Counted from the first letter of the stretch, positions 12,601 to 23,030 are shown. The stretch: DNA of 36,961 nucleotides from a virus (IMGVR_UViG_3300034072_001352:1-36961), one strand, 5' to 3'. Program-made: numbers and translations. Notes: generated from the letters alone by a model not told the origin.

Positions 12601-15600
12601 CAGGTATAACTGGTTTATCTACAGCAAATAGGTATCAAGTATTAAAAATAGATTCTGATAAATTTAGACTTTGCAACGCTGGAGTTGATGGTACAGATAC
12701 TTCTAATTATGAAAGAAAACACTATGTAAAATTTTCAACTACCGGATCTGGATATCAGATTTTTAGTTATCCTGATATTGTTTTATCAGTTGATTATACT
12801 TCTGTTGGTTTAGGAAGTACTCAAGTCAAAGGATCTATTGTTGCAACTCCGATAATTAGAGGTGAAATAGACCAAGTTTATGTTTATGAACAAGGATCGG
12901 ATTATGGTTCATTAGTTTTAAACAAGCACCAAAGACCTCAAATTGTAATTAAAAATGGAAAAGAGTCACAATTTAAACCATTAATTGAAAATGGTAGAAT
13001 TGTTGATGTAACTATCCTATATGGAGGACAAGATTATTATTCCACTCCAGATTTAGTTGTATCTGGTAGTGGTATTGGTGCAAATCTTAGACCTATAGTA
13101 TCTAATAATAAAATTATAGATGTAATCGTTGTTAACTCAGGTGCAGGTTATAGTATTACAGACACAGTGATTCGTGCTGTTCCTGCAGGTAAGAATGCTA
13201 TCTTTGAATCTAATATAAGATCCCTAACACTCAATAATTCATATAAGTATGGGATTCAAAATGAAAATTATAGAGACCCTGCAACAGAAATATTAGTTGA
13301 GACAGAAAATAATCTAGAATATGCAGTTGTTGGATATTCTGAATCTTTAAAGAGTAATCTAAAAGATTCTGGTAATAATACTACACATTCTGACATTATT
13401 GGATGGGCATATGATGGAAATCCGATCTATGGGTCTTATGGATATTCGGATCCAAATAATACTGAAAATGTTAAAAAATTAGAACCTGGATATTCTCTAG
13501 CAACTATTGAAAATCGCCCATCTACTTCTATTTTCCCTGTTGGATACTTTATTGAAGATTATGTATTTACCAATAGTGGAGACTTGGACCGATATAATGG
13601 TAGATTTGGAAAAACTAAAGATTTTCCAGAAGGTGTTTATGCATATTTTGCCACAGTTGAAAATAATGATGATAATCAATCTGTCGGCAAGTTTCCATAT
13701 TTTATTGGAAATGAATACAGATCTCCATATATCGAAGAAAATATTTCATTAAATCAATCGTTTGATTTTAATAATTCTTCTCTAATTAGAAATACTCTTC
13801 CGTATAAGGTAAATGATGAGTATGCTGATAATGACTTTATTGTAGAATCTAATGAAATCATAGAACAAAAGACTTTAATTGAGTCAGTTTCTTCTGGTAG
13901 TGTTTCTTCACTACAAGTAGTTGATTCTGGGTCTAATTATAAAGTTGGTGACGAAATATTATTTGATGAAAGTGGAACAGAGGGTGGTGGAATTTATGCA
14001 AAAGTATCTAAGGTAAAAGGCAAACAAATTAATCAAATTGATACTAACATTGTATCTTATACAGATTCGGTAATAACATGGGAAAATGGCAATACTGTAA
14101 AAGTCCAAGTATTGCCATATCATGAGTTTTTGAGTGGAGATAATATTAATATATCCGGATTATCTACACAGGTTTCTAATTTAAATGGATCTTACAAAAT
14201 AGGACTTACAACTTATTCAACAATACTGGATAAAGAAATTCCAGCATATGCTTCAACAGGAATAGTTACAGACATTTATCTATCTTCAATACCTGAAACC
14301 GTTTCTATTGGAAGTAGTTTCAAAATTGGTGCGGAAACCTTCTCCATTCTAAACATTTATGACAATTTTGGTATCGTAAAGGTACGTAGAGATTCAAGTG
14401 GTGGAATACACACCCAAACAACTCCAGTATATTTTCTTCCAAACTCGTTCACAGTTAATAAATCTACTGATTATTTTGAGTCTAAGATTGATGATAAGGT
14501 TTATTACAATCCTACAAAATCTGTGGGAGTTGGAACTACTTCTGGTACTGGAATTAATGTAAATTACAACATTGGTATAACATCATATAATACATTTATA
14601 CCAACTCAGAGTATCTTTATACCAAATCACCCATTTAAAACTGGACAGCAAGTAATCTTTAGAAAACCAAGTGGTGCCTTTCCAATATCAGTATCAAATA
14701 CTTCTACAAGTGCTTCATTTAATATTTTAAGTGGAGACAGTGAAACTTTATATACAATTAACAAATCTAAGGATTATATTGGTATAGTAACTAGTGTTGG
14801 ATTTACAACTAATACAAATGGACTATTTTTTAGAAATACTCTTTGGTATCCGCAACACGATAACTATGAATATTCAATAGAATCAAACTTTACTCAAGTC
14901 ACTGCAGATGTTAATAAAATAAACACAGTAGTTTCTGTTTCAACATCTCATGAATTAAAAATTGGCGATACTGTAACTTTAAATGTAAATCCAGATTTAT
15001 CGGTAGGTATAGGAACATCAACTGCCGTAAGAGTTAAACGTAGTGCATTAATTGACAATATTATTGTAAATCCTATCGGATTTAGTTCTTTAGGAATTAG
15101 TACAGAGTCTAATCAAATTACAATAAATTCTCATGGACTTAAAACTGGTGATAAAATTCTATATCAATCAGAATCTATTCCATCTGGTATAGAAACTGGA
15201 ACTTATTATGTTTATAAAGTAGACGATAATACAATAAAATTATCTGAAACTCATTTAGAAGTTTCTAGTGTTTCTCCATCTTTTGTAAACCTAGTAACTG
15301 CCGGAATTGGCACACAGGAGATTAGTTTAGTAAATCCACAAATTCAAATTGTAAAAAATAATAACTTAGTATTTGATTTATCCGATTCTTCACTTTATGG
15401 ATATGAATTAAAAATTTACTATGATAAAGACTTCACAAAAGAATTTGTCTCAGTTGCAACTACTACCTCGTTATCAGTCTCTGGTGTTGGAACTGTAGGA
15501 GTATCTACAAATGCGTCACTGACTTTAAATTATACTGATTCTGTTCCAGAAAAACTCTATTATAATTTAGAAAAGTCTGGATATATCAGTACTGCAGATA

Positions 15601-18600
15601 CTGATGTTGTCAACTATTCCGAATTGTCTTTTACTGATAGTGTTTATAATGGAAATTATACTGTAGTTAGTGTCGGAGACACTACTTTTACCGTTTCTTT
15701 ATCAAATACTCCAGAAAATTTAAACTATCAAAAAGATGAATGTGATATACTTGAGTATTCTTCAAATTCTACTTCAATCTCTGGAGGAATTGACCAAGTT
15801 AATCTAATTTCTGGAGGATATGGATATAAGTCACTTCCTCGCTTTACTGGATCTGATTCCGCAACTGGTGAGGGGGCATTTGTTATTCCATCCTCAGACA
15901 GTATTGGAAAGATAACCCAAAGTAGAATTATAAATGAGGGATTTGAATACGCTTCAGATAAAACTTTAAGACCAACAGCAACCATCCCCCAATTAGCTTA
16001 TATTTCTTCATCAAATACTATTGATACGATCACTATCCTTAATGGTGGACAAAATTACACATCTGCTCCAGATTTAATTCTAGTTAACACTGATACTGGA
16101 GAACTCATTAACTCTGGATTCTTAAAGGCAACTTTAACAGGATCTTCTATTGGTGAAGTAGACATTGAAGTAGAACCTAAAGGTTTACCTATCAGACCAG
16201 TTACAATTAGGTCAATTAATAATTCTAATTCTGTATCGATAGACAAGGTAGAATCTTCTTCATCTGGAATAGTTACTTGTATTTTAACTACACCAGTATT
16301 AGGATTTACAACTGCACCTTTTGCAGTTGGAGATAGAATATTTGTTGAAGGAATTGAAAAAGCAGATTCTTCAGGAGATGGATTCAACTCTGAAGACTAT
16401 GGATATAGATTCTTTACAATAGAAAATTATTTTGAATTAAATCCATCCAAACTTGAGTTTAGTGTTTCTGGATTAACAACTAATCCTGGAGTAGCAAAAA
16501 CTATTCAAGAATCTTATGCATCTATTACAAATTATAAAAATTATCCAGAGTTTGAAGTTACTCAAAAGTTTTTACCATTTATCGTTGGAGAGACTTTAGA
16601 ATCGGATAATGGAATAGGATTCCAGTCTAGAGATTTAATTGTTACTTCTTGTGATGAAAACATTGTAAGAGTATCTGGGAAATATAATCTTTCGCAAAAT
16701 GAAAGAATAAGAGGATTACAGTCTTTGAGTGAGGCGACAGTTGATGTAGTTTCCACAACTGAAGGAATTTACAATATAGACTACTTTAATCTTCAAAATT
16801 TTGGATGGAGGGAGGAAACTGGCAAACTTAACAATGACTCACAAGTAACTTCAGATAATGATTACTATCAAAATCTTTCATACACGGTAAAGAGTAGTAA
16901 AACTTGGGAAGAGATAGTAACGCCAGTTAATAATTTACTACACACTAGTGGTACAAAGAATTTTGCAGATACTCAATTATCTCAAAGCGCACAATCTGGT
17001 GTAGGAAATACAGAATCTACATTGTCGATTATTAATATGATTGTTGAAGACAATCGAGTTGACACTATTAATAATTTTGATTTTGCCTTTGATGTAGATA
17101 CTTCGGGAGATAGATCGAGATTTGTAAAATTTGAAAATACACGTCTTTCGAAATATATTTTACTTAGAACTAATAGAGTTTTGAAAATTGATGATATTAG
17201 TTCTCAATTTTCCAGTAGTGATGATGAGAGAGAAGACGTATCCAATATACTTGCAATTAATTCTTCCAATGGATATAACAAATTTTTAGTTCAAGTAAAG
17301 AATACATCAAATAATGAAGCACAGTTTAGTGAAATAGTTGCAATTAATGATTCTGAAAATATTTTTAATTTATACAAGGGGGACCTTACTACAGGAACCA
17401 CTGGATACGGATCTACCGTATTTGACCCTGATTTGTTATTGGCAAATATTAGTGGATATGTTGATGAAGAAGGCGTATTTTATTTGAGATTTGAACCAGA
17501 AGATCCATTTAACTCTGATTTTGACATTAAGATATTACAAGATACATTTATTTCTGGCATTGGATCTACGCAGAGTTTAAATTGTATAGATTTAATATCT
17601 CAAAATAAAGTAGTTACTAGTGGAATAACAACAACAATTATTGAATTAGATTCAACAAAATACTCCTCTGTTTATTCAAATATTCATGTAATGAATAATG
17701 ATAGTTCTAAGATGAACTATGTCGAAATTTATCTGTCACATGATGGTTCTGACACTTATATTACTGAATATTATTTTGATGGTGAGGGAGGTGATAGTTA
17801 TGGATTTATAGGTTCATTTGGCGCTTCATTAAGTGGTGGAATTTTATCTTTAAATTATACAAATACAGAGTCTGAAAGTATATCTGTAAGATCTAAAAAT
17901 GTTGGGTTTGGAACCACGGCATTGGGTGGAGATTTCTATAGGTTTAAACTTCCAGGACAAATAGATGGAAATGAGAGAACAGTTGTTTTTGAATCAAATT
18001 ATAATAATGTTTCTTCAGGGTCTACAAGTGTAATTACATTAGACAAATCACTGTTTACCTCAATAAAATCTGTAGTTCGTGTTGGGTTGGGAGAAACTAG
18101 TGCTTTACATCAAGTAATGACTGTTTATGATGGATCAAATGTTTCTACCCTACAGTATCCATTCTTGTCTATTGGAAGTACGGGTGGAATAGGTACTTTT
18201 GGAGCAAGTATTGATTCAACAAATATTATTCTTAGTTTTTATCCAGATCCCTCTGTTACTGGAGATATTGAAATAATTTCGTTCAATGAATGTTTTTATA
18301 CAGATTTGGATGTTGTAAATATTCCTCCAGATTTAGATTATTCTACAGTGAGACAATCTGTAAGAATTTCCAAATACTTTGGTATTAATTCACCATCATC
18401 TGATAAACTTGACTTTGAAGCAAATTATGAAGAAAATCCAATATTTATGAAGACTTTCGATCCTTCAAATTCAATTGATGCAGTAACTGGTATATGCACA
18501 ATACCAAATCACTTCTTTAATACTGGAGAAGAGTTAATTTATAGACCAAAATCTACTTTCATTGGCATTGGCACTTCCGCTTTAGGCATAGGTGCAACAG

Positions 18601-21422
18601 AAAATTATGTTGGAGTAGTTACCACTATACTTCCAGAAGTTGTCTATGCAATTAAAGAAACTCCTAATACATTGAGATTGGCAACTAAAAAGGAGTACGC
18701 TGAGCAAGGAATTGGGGTAACTTTTACCTCTTTAGGTCTTGGCAATGCTCATGAAATAGAAATGTTTAAAAAGAATGAAAAATCTTTAATCACAATTAAT
18801 AATCTAGTACAATATCCAATTTCATATTCTTATGTAACTCATACATTATCTGATAATGGTGGGCAAATTGGCACCGCATCTACAATTTTTGCCTTGAGTG
18901 GAATTAGTTCCATTAGACCCACAGATTTGTTAAAAATTGATAATGAGTTTGTTAGAGTTGAAAATGTTGGATTAGGTACTACAAGCAGCGGTCCAATATC
19001 ATTTACTGGGAGTGTTCCACTAGTTGAAGTTACTAGAGGGTTTGTAGGATCTACTGCTGGAGTACATACAGATACTTCAATTGCTAGGGTTCATAGAGGA
19101 TCATACAATATTTCTGGTAATAAAATTTACTTTACTCAACCACCAAGAGGAAATCAACTCGATTTAATTGGTCCAGATGAAAATGCTCTTCCAAGAGAAC
19201 GGGCAACATTCAGTGGTAAAGTTTTCTTAAGGCAAGATTACACTTCCAATCAATTATATGATGATATATCGGAACAATTTACTGGAATTGGGCAGACTTT
19301 TACACTAACTACACAGGGAATTAATACAGTTGGTTTAGGAACTAGTGGAGGAAATGGAATTGTCTTTATTAACAGTATTTTCCAATCTCCATCTACTTTA
19401 AATAATTCTGGAAATAATTATGTAATTGAGGAAGATTCTGTATCTGGAATATCCAGTATAACATTTACTGGAATTAGATCGGATAGTGGAATCTATACTT
19501 CAGATTATGATATTAATATGAATCAATTACCTCGTGGAGGTATTATTGTTTCCTTGGGATCTACCTCAGGTCTTGGATATGCTCCTCTCGTAGGTGCTTC
19601 TGTAACTGCAGTAGTGGACGGTGGAGGGTCTATTGTCTCAGTTGGATTAGGTACTTTAGATATACTTGGATCTGGGTATAGAGGAAGCGTTTCTGTAGCG
19701 ATTACAGAGTCTGGACATACAGGGTCTGCAGCAAATGTCACAGCTTCCGTTGGTGTTGGAGGAACTTTATCATTCACAGTTGTTGATGGAGGAAGCGGAT
19801 ATTCTAGTCCTACAGTCAATGTCTCCTCACCTTCTTATGAAAATCTACCAGTCATTGGAGTTTCTCGTCTTGATATAGGAGCAACTACAGAAACAGGTGT
19901 TGGATTATTATTAAATGTTGAAGTTGGTGCAAGTTCTACCACAGGAATAGGGTCAACATACTTTGAAGTAACTAATTTCACAATTACAAGAAATGGTTAT
20001 GGATTTAGAAGAGGTGATGTATTCAAACCTGTAGGATTAGTAACTGATGCAAGATTAGTGTCTCCGATCAGTGAGTTTGAATTAACAGTCCTTGACACCT
20101 TTAGCGATTCATTCGCTGCTTGGCAATTTGGAGAATTAGATTATATTGATTCAATTAAAAATTATCAAAATGGTACAAGAACTAGATTCCCACTATTTTA
20201 TAATTCAGAACTGTTAAGTTTTGAAATTGATGAAGGAATAAGTGATTCTCAGTTGATAGATTTAGATTCAGTCCTAGTAATATTTGTAAATGGAATATTA
20301 CAAGAACCTGGAAGTTCTTATCAGTTTAGTGGAGGAACATCATTTACATTTACAGTTCCACCAAAAGAAGTTGATGATATATCAATATTCTTCTATAGAG
20401 GAACTAGAGGAGAAGATAGCACACTTGAAGAGGTTACAGAAACGATTAAAGTCGGTGACACTATACAATTATTCAGTAATAATAATATTCCAAATACAAT
20501 TACTCAAAATAAGAGAACTGTATATGATATTGCAGGATCTGATAAGGTGGAAACGAATTTATACAATGCACAAGGTATTGATACAGAGAATGAGAAACCT
20601 CTTTATTGGACTAAGCAAAAAGTTGATTTGACAATTAATGGTGAGATTGTTTCTAAATCAAGAGATTCCATAGAACCTCAAGTTTATCCAACTGCAAATA
20701 TTATAGGAGATTTAACTTCCACTGATACTGAAATATTTGTCGATGATTTCTCACTATTTAATTATGAAAATGAGTCTCCAATTAATTTTAGTGCCATTGC
20801 CTTTACTAACACAAATGTTGGAATAGCAACTACAGATTTCTCCACACAATTTGAAATTATCTCTGGAATATCTGCTGTAGACGGATTTAATGCTTCGGTT
20901 GTAGGAATTGCAACTACTACTGGAATTGGTCATCCTTTAGCAGTAGAATTCACAATAAGAAATATTTCAAATCCTTCAAATTCATTGGATTTTTCAAATT
21001 TGCAAGTTGGATATCCTGTTTATATCTCAAATACTACTGTAGGAAGTGGAGTGACCTCAGTTGACACTTCTGATGCTGATATTGTTGCTATCAGCACATC
21101 AAACTTAAATAATGTGTATAAGATTCATGCTTTTGATGCAGTAACAGGAATTATGACTTGTAATGTTGCGTCAGATACATCAACTGTTGGAATTGCCACT
21201 ACAGGAACTATCAAATATCCAGTAGGTGGAATGACATGGGGTAGATTATCTGGATTTACTAGATCTTCAGCACCAATTTCAATTGCAGTTACTGGATATG
21301 TATCAAGTGTTGGTATAAGTAGCGAAAGTTATAGTGCAGGATTATCCACTTACCCAATTATTCAGAGAAGAGGGTTTGGATTGAGAAGCACTGGATCATT
21401 GGTTAAAGATAAGTTGACATAA
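9657..21422 (+). CDS. 7: Giant gp7-like baseplate wedge protein (3921 aa)
   Basis: The first 250 residues (ESRVKVQQIIDSQLPEFILD, then ESPKASEFLKQYYISQEYQG, with ESKGTNESFRILFNVLFGE near 205-225) are the cyanophage gp7-type wedge start. The rest is almost all beta-rich repeats. At least three copies of the STxGFPxxGxIxIDxEIITYTG module lie near residues 88, 331 and 3090. HxFxxGxxIxY modules lie near 842, 965, 1656, 1825 and 2950. About eleven GGxGYxxxP-type motifs lie between 745 and 3390. A YHYH-like domain is at about 1243-1358. The T4 counterpart has 1032 residues; cyanophage versions are known to be long. It initiates wedge assembly with gp10-like partners, and its repeats probably decorate the baseplate rim or contact receptors. 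The reading frame is intact over 11.8 kb. Confidence 0.85.
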   Translation: MVQNGFESRVKVQQIIDSQLPEFILDESPKASEFLKQYYISQEYQGGPTDIVENLDQYINLDSLIPEVIIGSVVLENNITATSNTIEVDSTKGFPSQYGLLKIDDEIITYTGSTETSFTGCIRGFSGITNYHKDLQYEELVFSESSAAAHISGATIQNLSSLFLQEFYKKIKFSLTPGLESVDFTENLNVGNFIKEARSLYESKGTNESFRILFNVLFGETPSVVDLERFLIKPSDASFIRRDVAVVDIISGDPTRLKGQTIYKSTDENTSASVSEVDAITRKGKTYYKLNFFVGYDDTYPNVTGTFLITPNTKVIENVTLDSVNRNVITVDSTVGFAESGFVFYNENKIFYTEKTINQFLGCYIDSDQSITINKTSSLTSSETYYGYEDGDITKKVEFIITGVLSNVIIDSDSYSFLEGEKIYPQNVGQIIEKGSSTKQIFANSWIYNTSSRYQIDSFSGSTITTKSSIDNTSLSVGDKVEILRRNTEVVVTSFDDVSVLSISDNTITTDKNTSTLNPLDKYDVRRKVKKVSSSLVPIEFGNDKITSDVQNVYSEGSNSLYVASNSLPSYSTETDVFEYTVVGLLERSENDDYSVIDFGIDQVVSFITGDRVYYYPDESGAIEGLNEGDYYVEVLKNDDLNVNNRRIRLYLSNSTIGTDDYVSFGLLSNGIVTGTHKFVLYSQKSRLISPQKLLKKFIINQTIGGNKKYETIPGPIGLLKNGVEIYGYKTNDKIYYGPLETVNVLSGGSGYDVINPPSLTLSSGSALVQPVVKGSVEKIFVDPQDFDIDVVVSIALTGGNGAGASFEPVIEKFVRELEFDARPISIGGGLDSVNERIAFTKNHNLINGQPIIYNSNNSNAIGIGTFGGSDLDQSKTLVNGATYYSKVINDKTIEIYQTFSDYISGINTVGFTTIGNSGIQKFKTNLTNRLTGIKVINSGSDYTNRKLRVKPVGISTYNHTLEFKNHGFSDGEIVTYDYQTTGITGLSTANRYQVLKIDSDKFRLCNAGVDGTDTSNYERKHYVKFSTTGSGYQIFSYPDIVLSVDYTSVGLGSTQVKGSIVATPIIRGEIDQVYVYEQGSDYGSLVLNKHQRPQIVIKNGKESQFKPLIENGRIVDVTILYGGQDYYSTPDLVVSGSGIGANLRPIVSNNKIIDVIVVNSGAGYSITDTVIRAVPAGKNAIFESNIRSLTLNNSYKYGIQNENYRDPATEILVETENNLEYAVVGYSESLKSNLKDSGNNTTHSDIIGWAYDGNPIYGSYGYSDPNNTENVKKLEPGYSLATIENRPSTSIFPVGYFIEDYVFTNSGDLDRYNGRFGKTKDFPEGVYAYFATVENNDDNQSVGKFPYFIGNEYRSPYIEENISLNQSFDFNNSSLIRNTLPYKVNDEYADNDFIVESNEIIEQKTLIESVSSGSVSSLQVVDSGSNYKVGDEILFDESGTEGGGIYAKVSKVKGKQINQIDTNIVSYTDSVITWENGNTVKVQVLPYHEFLSGDNINISGLSTQVSNLNGSYKIGLTTYSTILDKEIPAYASTGIVTDIYLSSIPETVSIGSSFKIGAETFSILNIYDNFGIVKVRRDSSGGIHTQTTPVYFLPNSFTVNKSTDYFESKIDDKVYYNPTKSVGVGTTSGTGINVNYNIGITSYNTFIPTQSIFIPNHPFKTGQQVIFRKPSGAFPISVSNTSTSASFNILSGDSETLYTINKSKDYIGIVTSVGFTTNTNGLFFRNTLWYPQHDNYEYSIESNFTQVTADVNKINTVVSVSTSHELKIGDTVTLNVNPDLSVGIGTSTAVRVKRSALIDNIIVNPIGFSSLGISTESNQITINSHGLKTGDKILYQSESIPSGIETGTYYVYKVDDNTIKLSETHLEVSSVSPSFVNLVTAGIGTQEISLVNPQIQIVKNNNLVFDLSDSSLYGYELKIYYDKDFTKEFVSVATTTSLSVSGVGTVGVSTNASLTLNYTDSVPEKLYYNLEKSGYISTADTDVVNYSELSFTDSVYNGNYTVVSVGDTTFTVSLSNTPENLNYQKDECDILEYSSNSTSISGGIDQVNLISGGYGYKSLPRFTGSDSATGEGAFVIPSSDSIGKITQSRIINEGFEYASDKTLRPTATIPQLAYISSSNTIDTITILNGGQNYTSAPDLILVNTDTGELINSGFLKATLTGSSIGEVDIEVEPKGLPIRPVTIRSINNSNSVSIDKVESSSSGIVTCILTTPVLGFTTAPFAVGDRIFVEGIEKADSSGDGFNSEDYGYRFFTIENYFELNPSKLEFSVSGLTTNPGVAKTIQESYASITNYKNYPEFEVTQKFLPFIVGETLESDNGIGFQSRDLIVTSCDENIVRVSGKYNLSQNERIRGLQSLSEATVDVVSTTEGIYNIDYFNLQNFGWREETGKLNNDSQVTSDNDYYQNLSYTVKSSKTWEEIVTPVNNLLHTSGTKNFADTQLSQSAQSGVGNTESTLSIINMIVEDNRVDTINNFDFAFDVDTSGDRSRFVKFENTRLSKYILLRTNRVLKIDDISSQFSSSDDEREDVSNILAINSSNGYNKFLVQVKNTSNNEAQFSEIVAINDSENIFNLYKGDLTTGTTGYGSTVFDPDLLLANISGYVDEEGVFYLRFEPEDPFNSDFDIKILQDTFISGIGSTQSLNCIDLISQNKVVTSGITTTIIELDSTKYSSVYSNIHVMNNDSSKMNYVEIYLSHDGSDTYITEYYFDGEGGDSYGFIGSFGASLSGGILSLNYTNTESESISVRSKNVGFGTTALGGDFYRFKLPGQIDGNERTVVFESNYNNVSSGSTSVITLDKSLFTSIKSVVRVGLGETSALHQVMTVYDGSNVSTLQYPFLSIGSTGGIGTFGASIDSTNIILSFYPDPSVTGDIEIISFNECFYTDLDVVNIPPDLDYSTVRQSVRISKYFGINSPSSDKLDFEANYEENPIFMKTFDPSNSIDAVTGICTIPNHFFNTGEELIYRPKSTFIGIGTSALGIGATENYVGVVTTILPEVVYAIKETPNTLRLATKKEYAEQGIGVTFTSLGLGNAHEIEMFKKNEKSLITINNLVQYPISYSYVTHTLSDNGGQIGTASTIFALSGISSIRPTDLLKIDNEFVRVENVGLGTTSSGPISFTGSVPLVEVTRGFVGSTAGVHTDTSIARVHRGSYNISGNKIYFTQPPRGNQLDLIGPDENALPRERATFSGKVFLRQDYTSNQLYDDISEQFTGIGQTFTLTTQGINTVGLGTSGGNGIVFINSIFQSPSTLNNSGNNYVIEEDSVSGISSITFTGIRSDSGIYTSDYDINMNQLPRGGIIVSLGSTSGLGYAPLVGASVTAVVDGGGSIVSVGLGTLDILGSGYRGSVSVAITESGHTGSAANVTASVGVGGTLSFTVVDGGSGYSSPTVNVSSPSYENLPVIGVSRLDIGATTETGVGLLLNVEVGASSTTGIGSTYFEVTNFTITRNGYGFRRGDVFKPVGLVTDARLVSPISEFELTVLDTFSDSFAAWQFGELDYIDSIKNYQNGTRTRFPLFYNSELLSFEIDEGISDSQLIDLDSVLVIFVNGILQEPGSSYQFSGGTSFTFTVPPKEVDDISIFFYRGTRGEDSTLEEVTETIKVGDTIQLFSNNNIPNTITQNKRTVYDIAGSDKVETNLYNAQGIDTENEKPLYWTKQKVDLTINGEIVSKSRDSIEPQVYPTANIIGDLTSTDTEIFVDDFSLFNYENESPINFSAIAFTNTNVGIATTDFSTQFEIISGISAVDGFNASVVGIATTTGIGHPLAVEFTIRNISNPSNSLDFSNLQVGYPVYISNTTVGSGVTSVDTSDADIVAISTSNLNNVYKIHAFDAVTGIMTCNVASDTSTVGIATTGTIKYPVGGMTWGRLSGFTRSSAPISIAVTGYVSSVGISSESYSAGLSTYPIIQRRGFGLRSTGSLVKDKLT
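13384..13731 (+). other. YHYH-like domain inside the gp7-like protein
   Basis: Residues about 1243-1358 contain IIGWAYDGNPIYGSYGYSDP, then DRYNGRFGKTKDFPEGVYAY, then FPYFIGNEYRSPY. This is the layout of the YHYH domain (GWAxDGxPIYGxYGY, LDxxNGxFGxTPEFPxGTYxYxxT, YPYxIG). The eponymous YHYH motif reads VYAYFAT here, so the two His are replaced by Ala and Phe and metal binding is doubtful. Confidence 0.75.
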
Positions 21423-21427
21423 CCTCA

Positions 21428-21435
21428 TATAAATA
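21428..21435 (+). promoter_or_regulatory. T4-late promoter before gene 8
   Basis: Exact TATAAATA, 20 bases before the gp8 ATG, in the 33-base gap after gp7. It gives gp8 and the genes after it a supply independent of the 11.8-kb gp7 transcript. Confidence 0.75.
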
Positions 21436-21455
21436 TAAAAAAAACATCAATATAA

Positions 21456-23030
21456 ATGTCTGCACTTGTAACAGATCAATTTAGAATTCTTAATGCTACT
21501 AATTTTATAGAATCAGTAGATAATGATTCATATTATGTTTGGGTTGGACTGTCAAACCCTAATATATCTGGATTTGGTAGAAATGCAAACTGGGATGGTG
21601 GAACTGGAGTAACAAATGGTGTTGTTCCAAATCCTATAGATAATTTAGATTACCTCACCCAATATGAAGATACTCTTCTTTTTGGAAAAAAAGTAACATC
21701 ATCAAATATAAGAAGAGTTGTAAAAAGAGTTGATTGGGTGAGAGGAAAAAAATATGATATGTATAGGCATGATTATAGTATCACTAATCTTAGTCCAATA
21801 GCAAAAAGGGCAAGATTGTATGATTCAGAATATTATGTAATCAATAGCGACTATAAAGTTTATATCTGTACCCAAAACGGTTCCAGTGGTATTAATACAA
21901 CTGGAAATCAGTCATTATACGAACCAACGCACACTGATTTAGAACCAACTATAGCAGGTTCAGGTGGTGATGGATATTACTGGAAGTATCTATTCACAGT
22001 TTCTCCTAGCGACATTATAAAGTTTGACTCTACAGAGTATATTACATTACCCAATAACTGGAGCAATTCTACAGACTCTCAGATTGTTTCTGTAAGAGAA
22101 AATGGCGATTCTGAAGTAAATGATAATCAAATAAAAACGGTTTATATCGATAATCCTGGAAGTAATTATCAAGTTTTACCAGAGGCAGTAGAAGTTGACA
22201 TTTTGGGAGATGGGACTGGTGGTAAAGTTAGTATTGAAACTAATTCAAGTGGAGAAATAATTAATACCACTGTTACTTTTGGTGGTAAAGGATATACTTA
22301 TGGAATAGTTGATTTGGGACCTATACAACCAGGTGGAAATATTGCAAATCCTGCAAAACTAATTCCAATAATTCCACCATCTAGAGGTCATGGATACGAT
22401 TTATATAAAGAACTTGGTGCAGACCGAGTGATGATTTACAGTAGATTTGATGATTCTTCTAGGGATTTTCCAACCAATACTAAGTTTTGTCAGATTGGCA
22501 TATTAAAAAATCCTACTAAATTTATATCAACAGATACCTTTACAGATGCTCAATTTTCTGGATTATATTCAATCAATTTCTCTTCAGTAAATGATATTCT
22601 TCCAATTGTTGGTGAAAAGATTACTCAATCGAGTACTGGAGCAGTAGGATATGTTGCATCATATGATTCTGACACTAAAGTGTTAAAATATTTTAGAGAT
22701 AGATCACTATATTATGCACCTGCACCGTCATATGATCAAACAGATTATGTTGGTGTTTCTACTGATGGAAATGCTAATGTGAATTTTAGTAACACTGGGG
22801 GAAATATAGTTGGTGAAACTAGTGGATTTACAGGACAAATTTCATCCTTTAGTGGAATAACTACAACAGTGAATAACTCCATTATAAATTTAGGAGTTAC
22901 ATTTGAAGATGGTCTTGCAAATCCTGAGATAAATAAAAAGACGGGAGATATAATTTATATTGATAATAGACCTCTCGTTTCACGCAATATTAGGCAAAAA
23001 GAAGACATTAAAATTATCCTGGAATTTTAA
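21456..23030 (+). CDS. 8: Baseplate wedge subunit gp8
   Basis: The protein has 524 residues; T4 gp8 has 334. The N terminus MSALVTDQFRILNATNFIES with YYVWVGLSNP and then YDMYRHDYSITNLSPIAKRA (about 97-116) and YICTQNGSSG...TDLEPTIAGSGGDGYYWKY (about 130-182, shortened here) match the gp8 fold (wedge protein binding gp7 and gp10). Residues about 225-300 hold two GxGY-type repeats (IDNPGSNYQVLP, FGGKGYTYG) that T4 gp8 lacks, so the extra length is probably this insertion. It has its own late promoter. Its stop is 3 bases before the next gene. Confidence 0.88.
   Translation: MSALVTDQFRILNATNFIESVDNDSYYVWVGLSNPNISGFGRNANWDGGTGVTNGVVPNPIDNLDYLTQYEDTLLFGKKVTSSNIRRVVKRVDWVRGKKYDMYRHDYSITNLSPIAKRARLYDSEYYVINSDYKVYICTQNGSSGINTTGNQSLYEPTHTDLEPTIAGSGGDGYYWKYLFTVSPSDIIKFDSTEYITLPNNWSNSTDSQIVSVRENGDSEVNDNQIKTVYIDNPGSNYQVLPEAVEVDILGDGTGGKVSIETNSSGEIINTTVTFGGKGYTYGIVDLGPIQPGGNIANPAKLIPIIPPSRGHGYDLYKELGADRVMIYSRFDDSSRDFPTNTKFCQIGILKNPTKFISTDTFTDAQFSGLYSINFSSVNDILPIVGEKITQSSTGAVGYVASYDSDTKVLKYFRDRSLYYAPAPSYDQTDYVGVSTDGNANVNFSNTGGNIVGETSGFTGQISSFSGITTTVNNSIINLGVTFEDGLANPEINKKTGDIIYIDNRPLVSRNIRQKEDIKIILEF

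Noticed and set aside
19523-19819. Minus-strand frames inside the gp7-like gene (98 codons here, others elsewhere)
   Set aside because: Pro/Thr/Glu-rich mirror translations of repeat DNA without start signals; shadows of the + frame.
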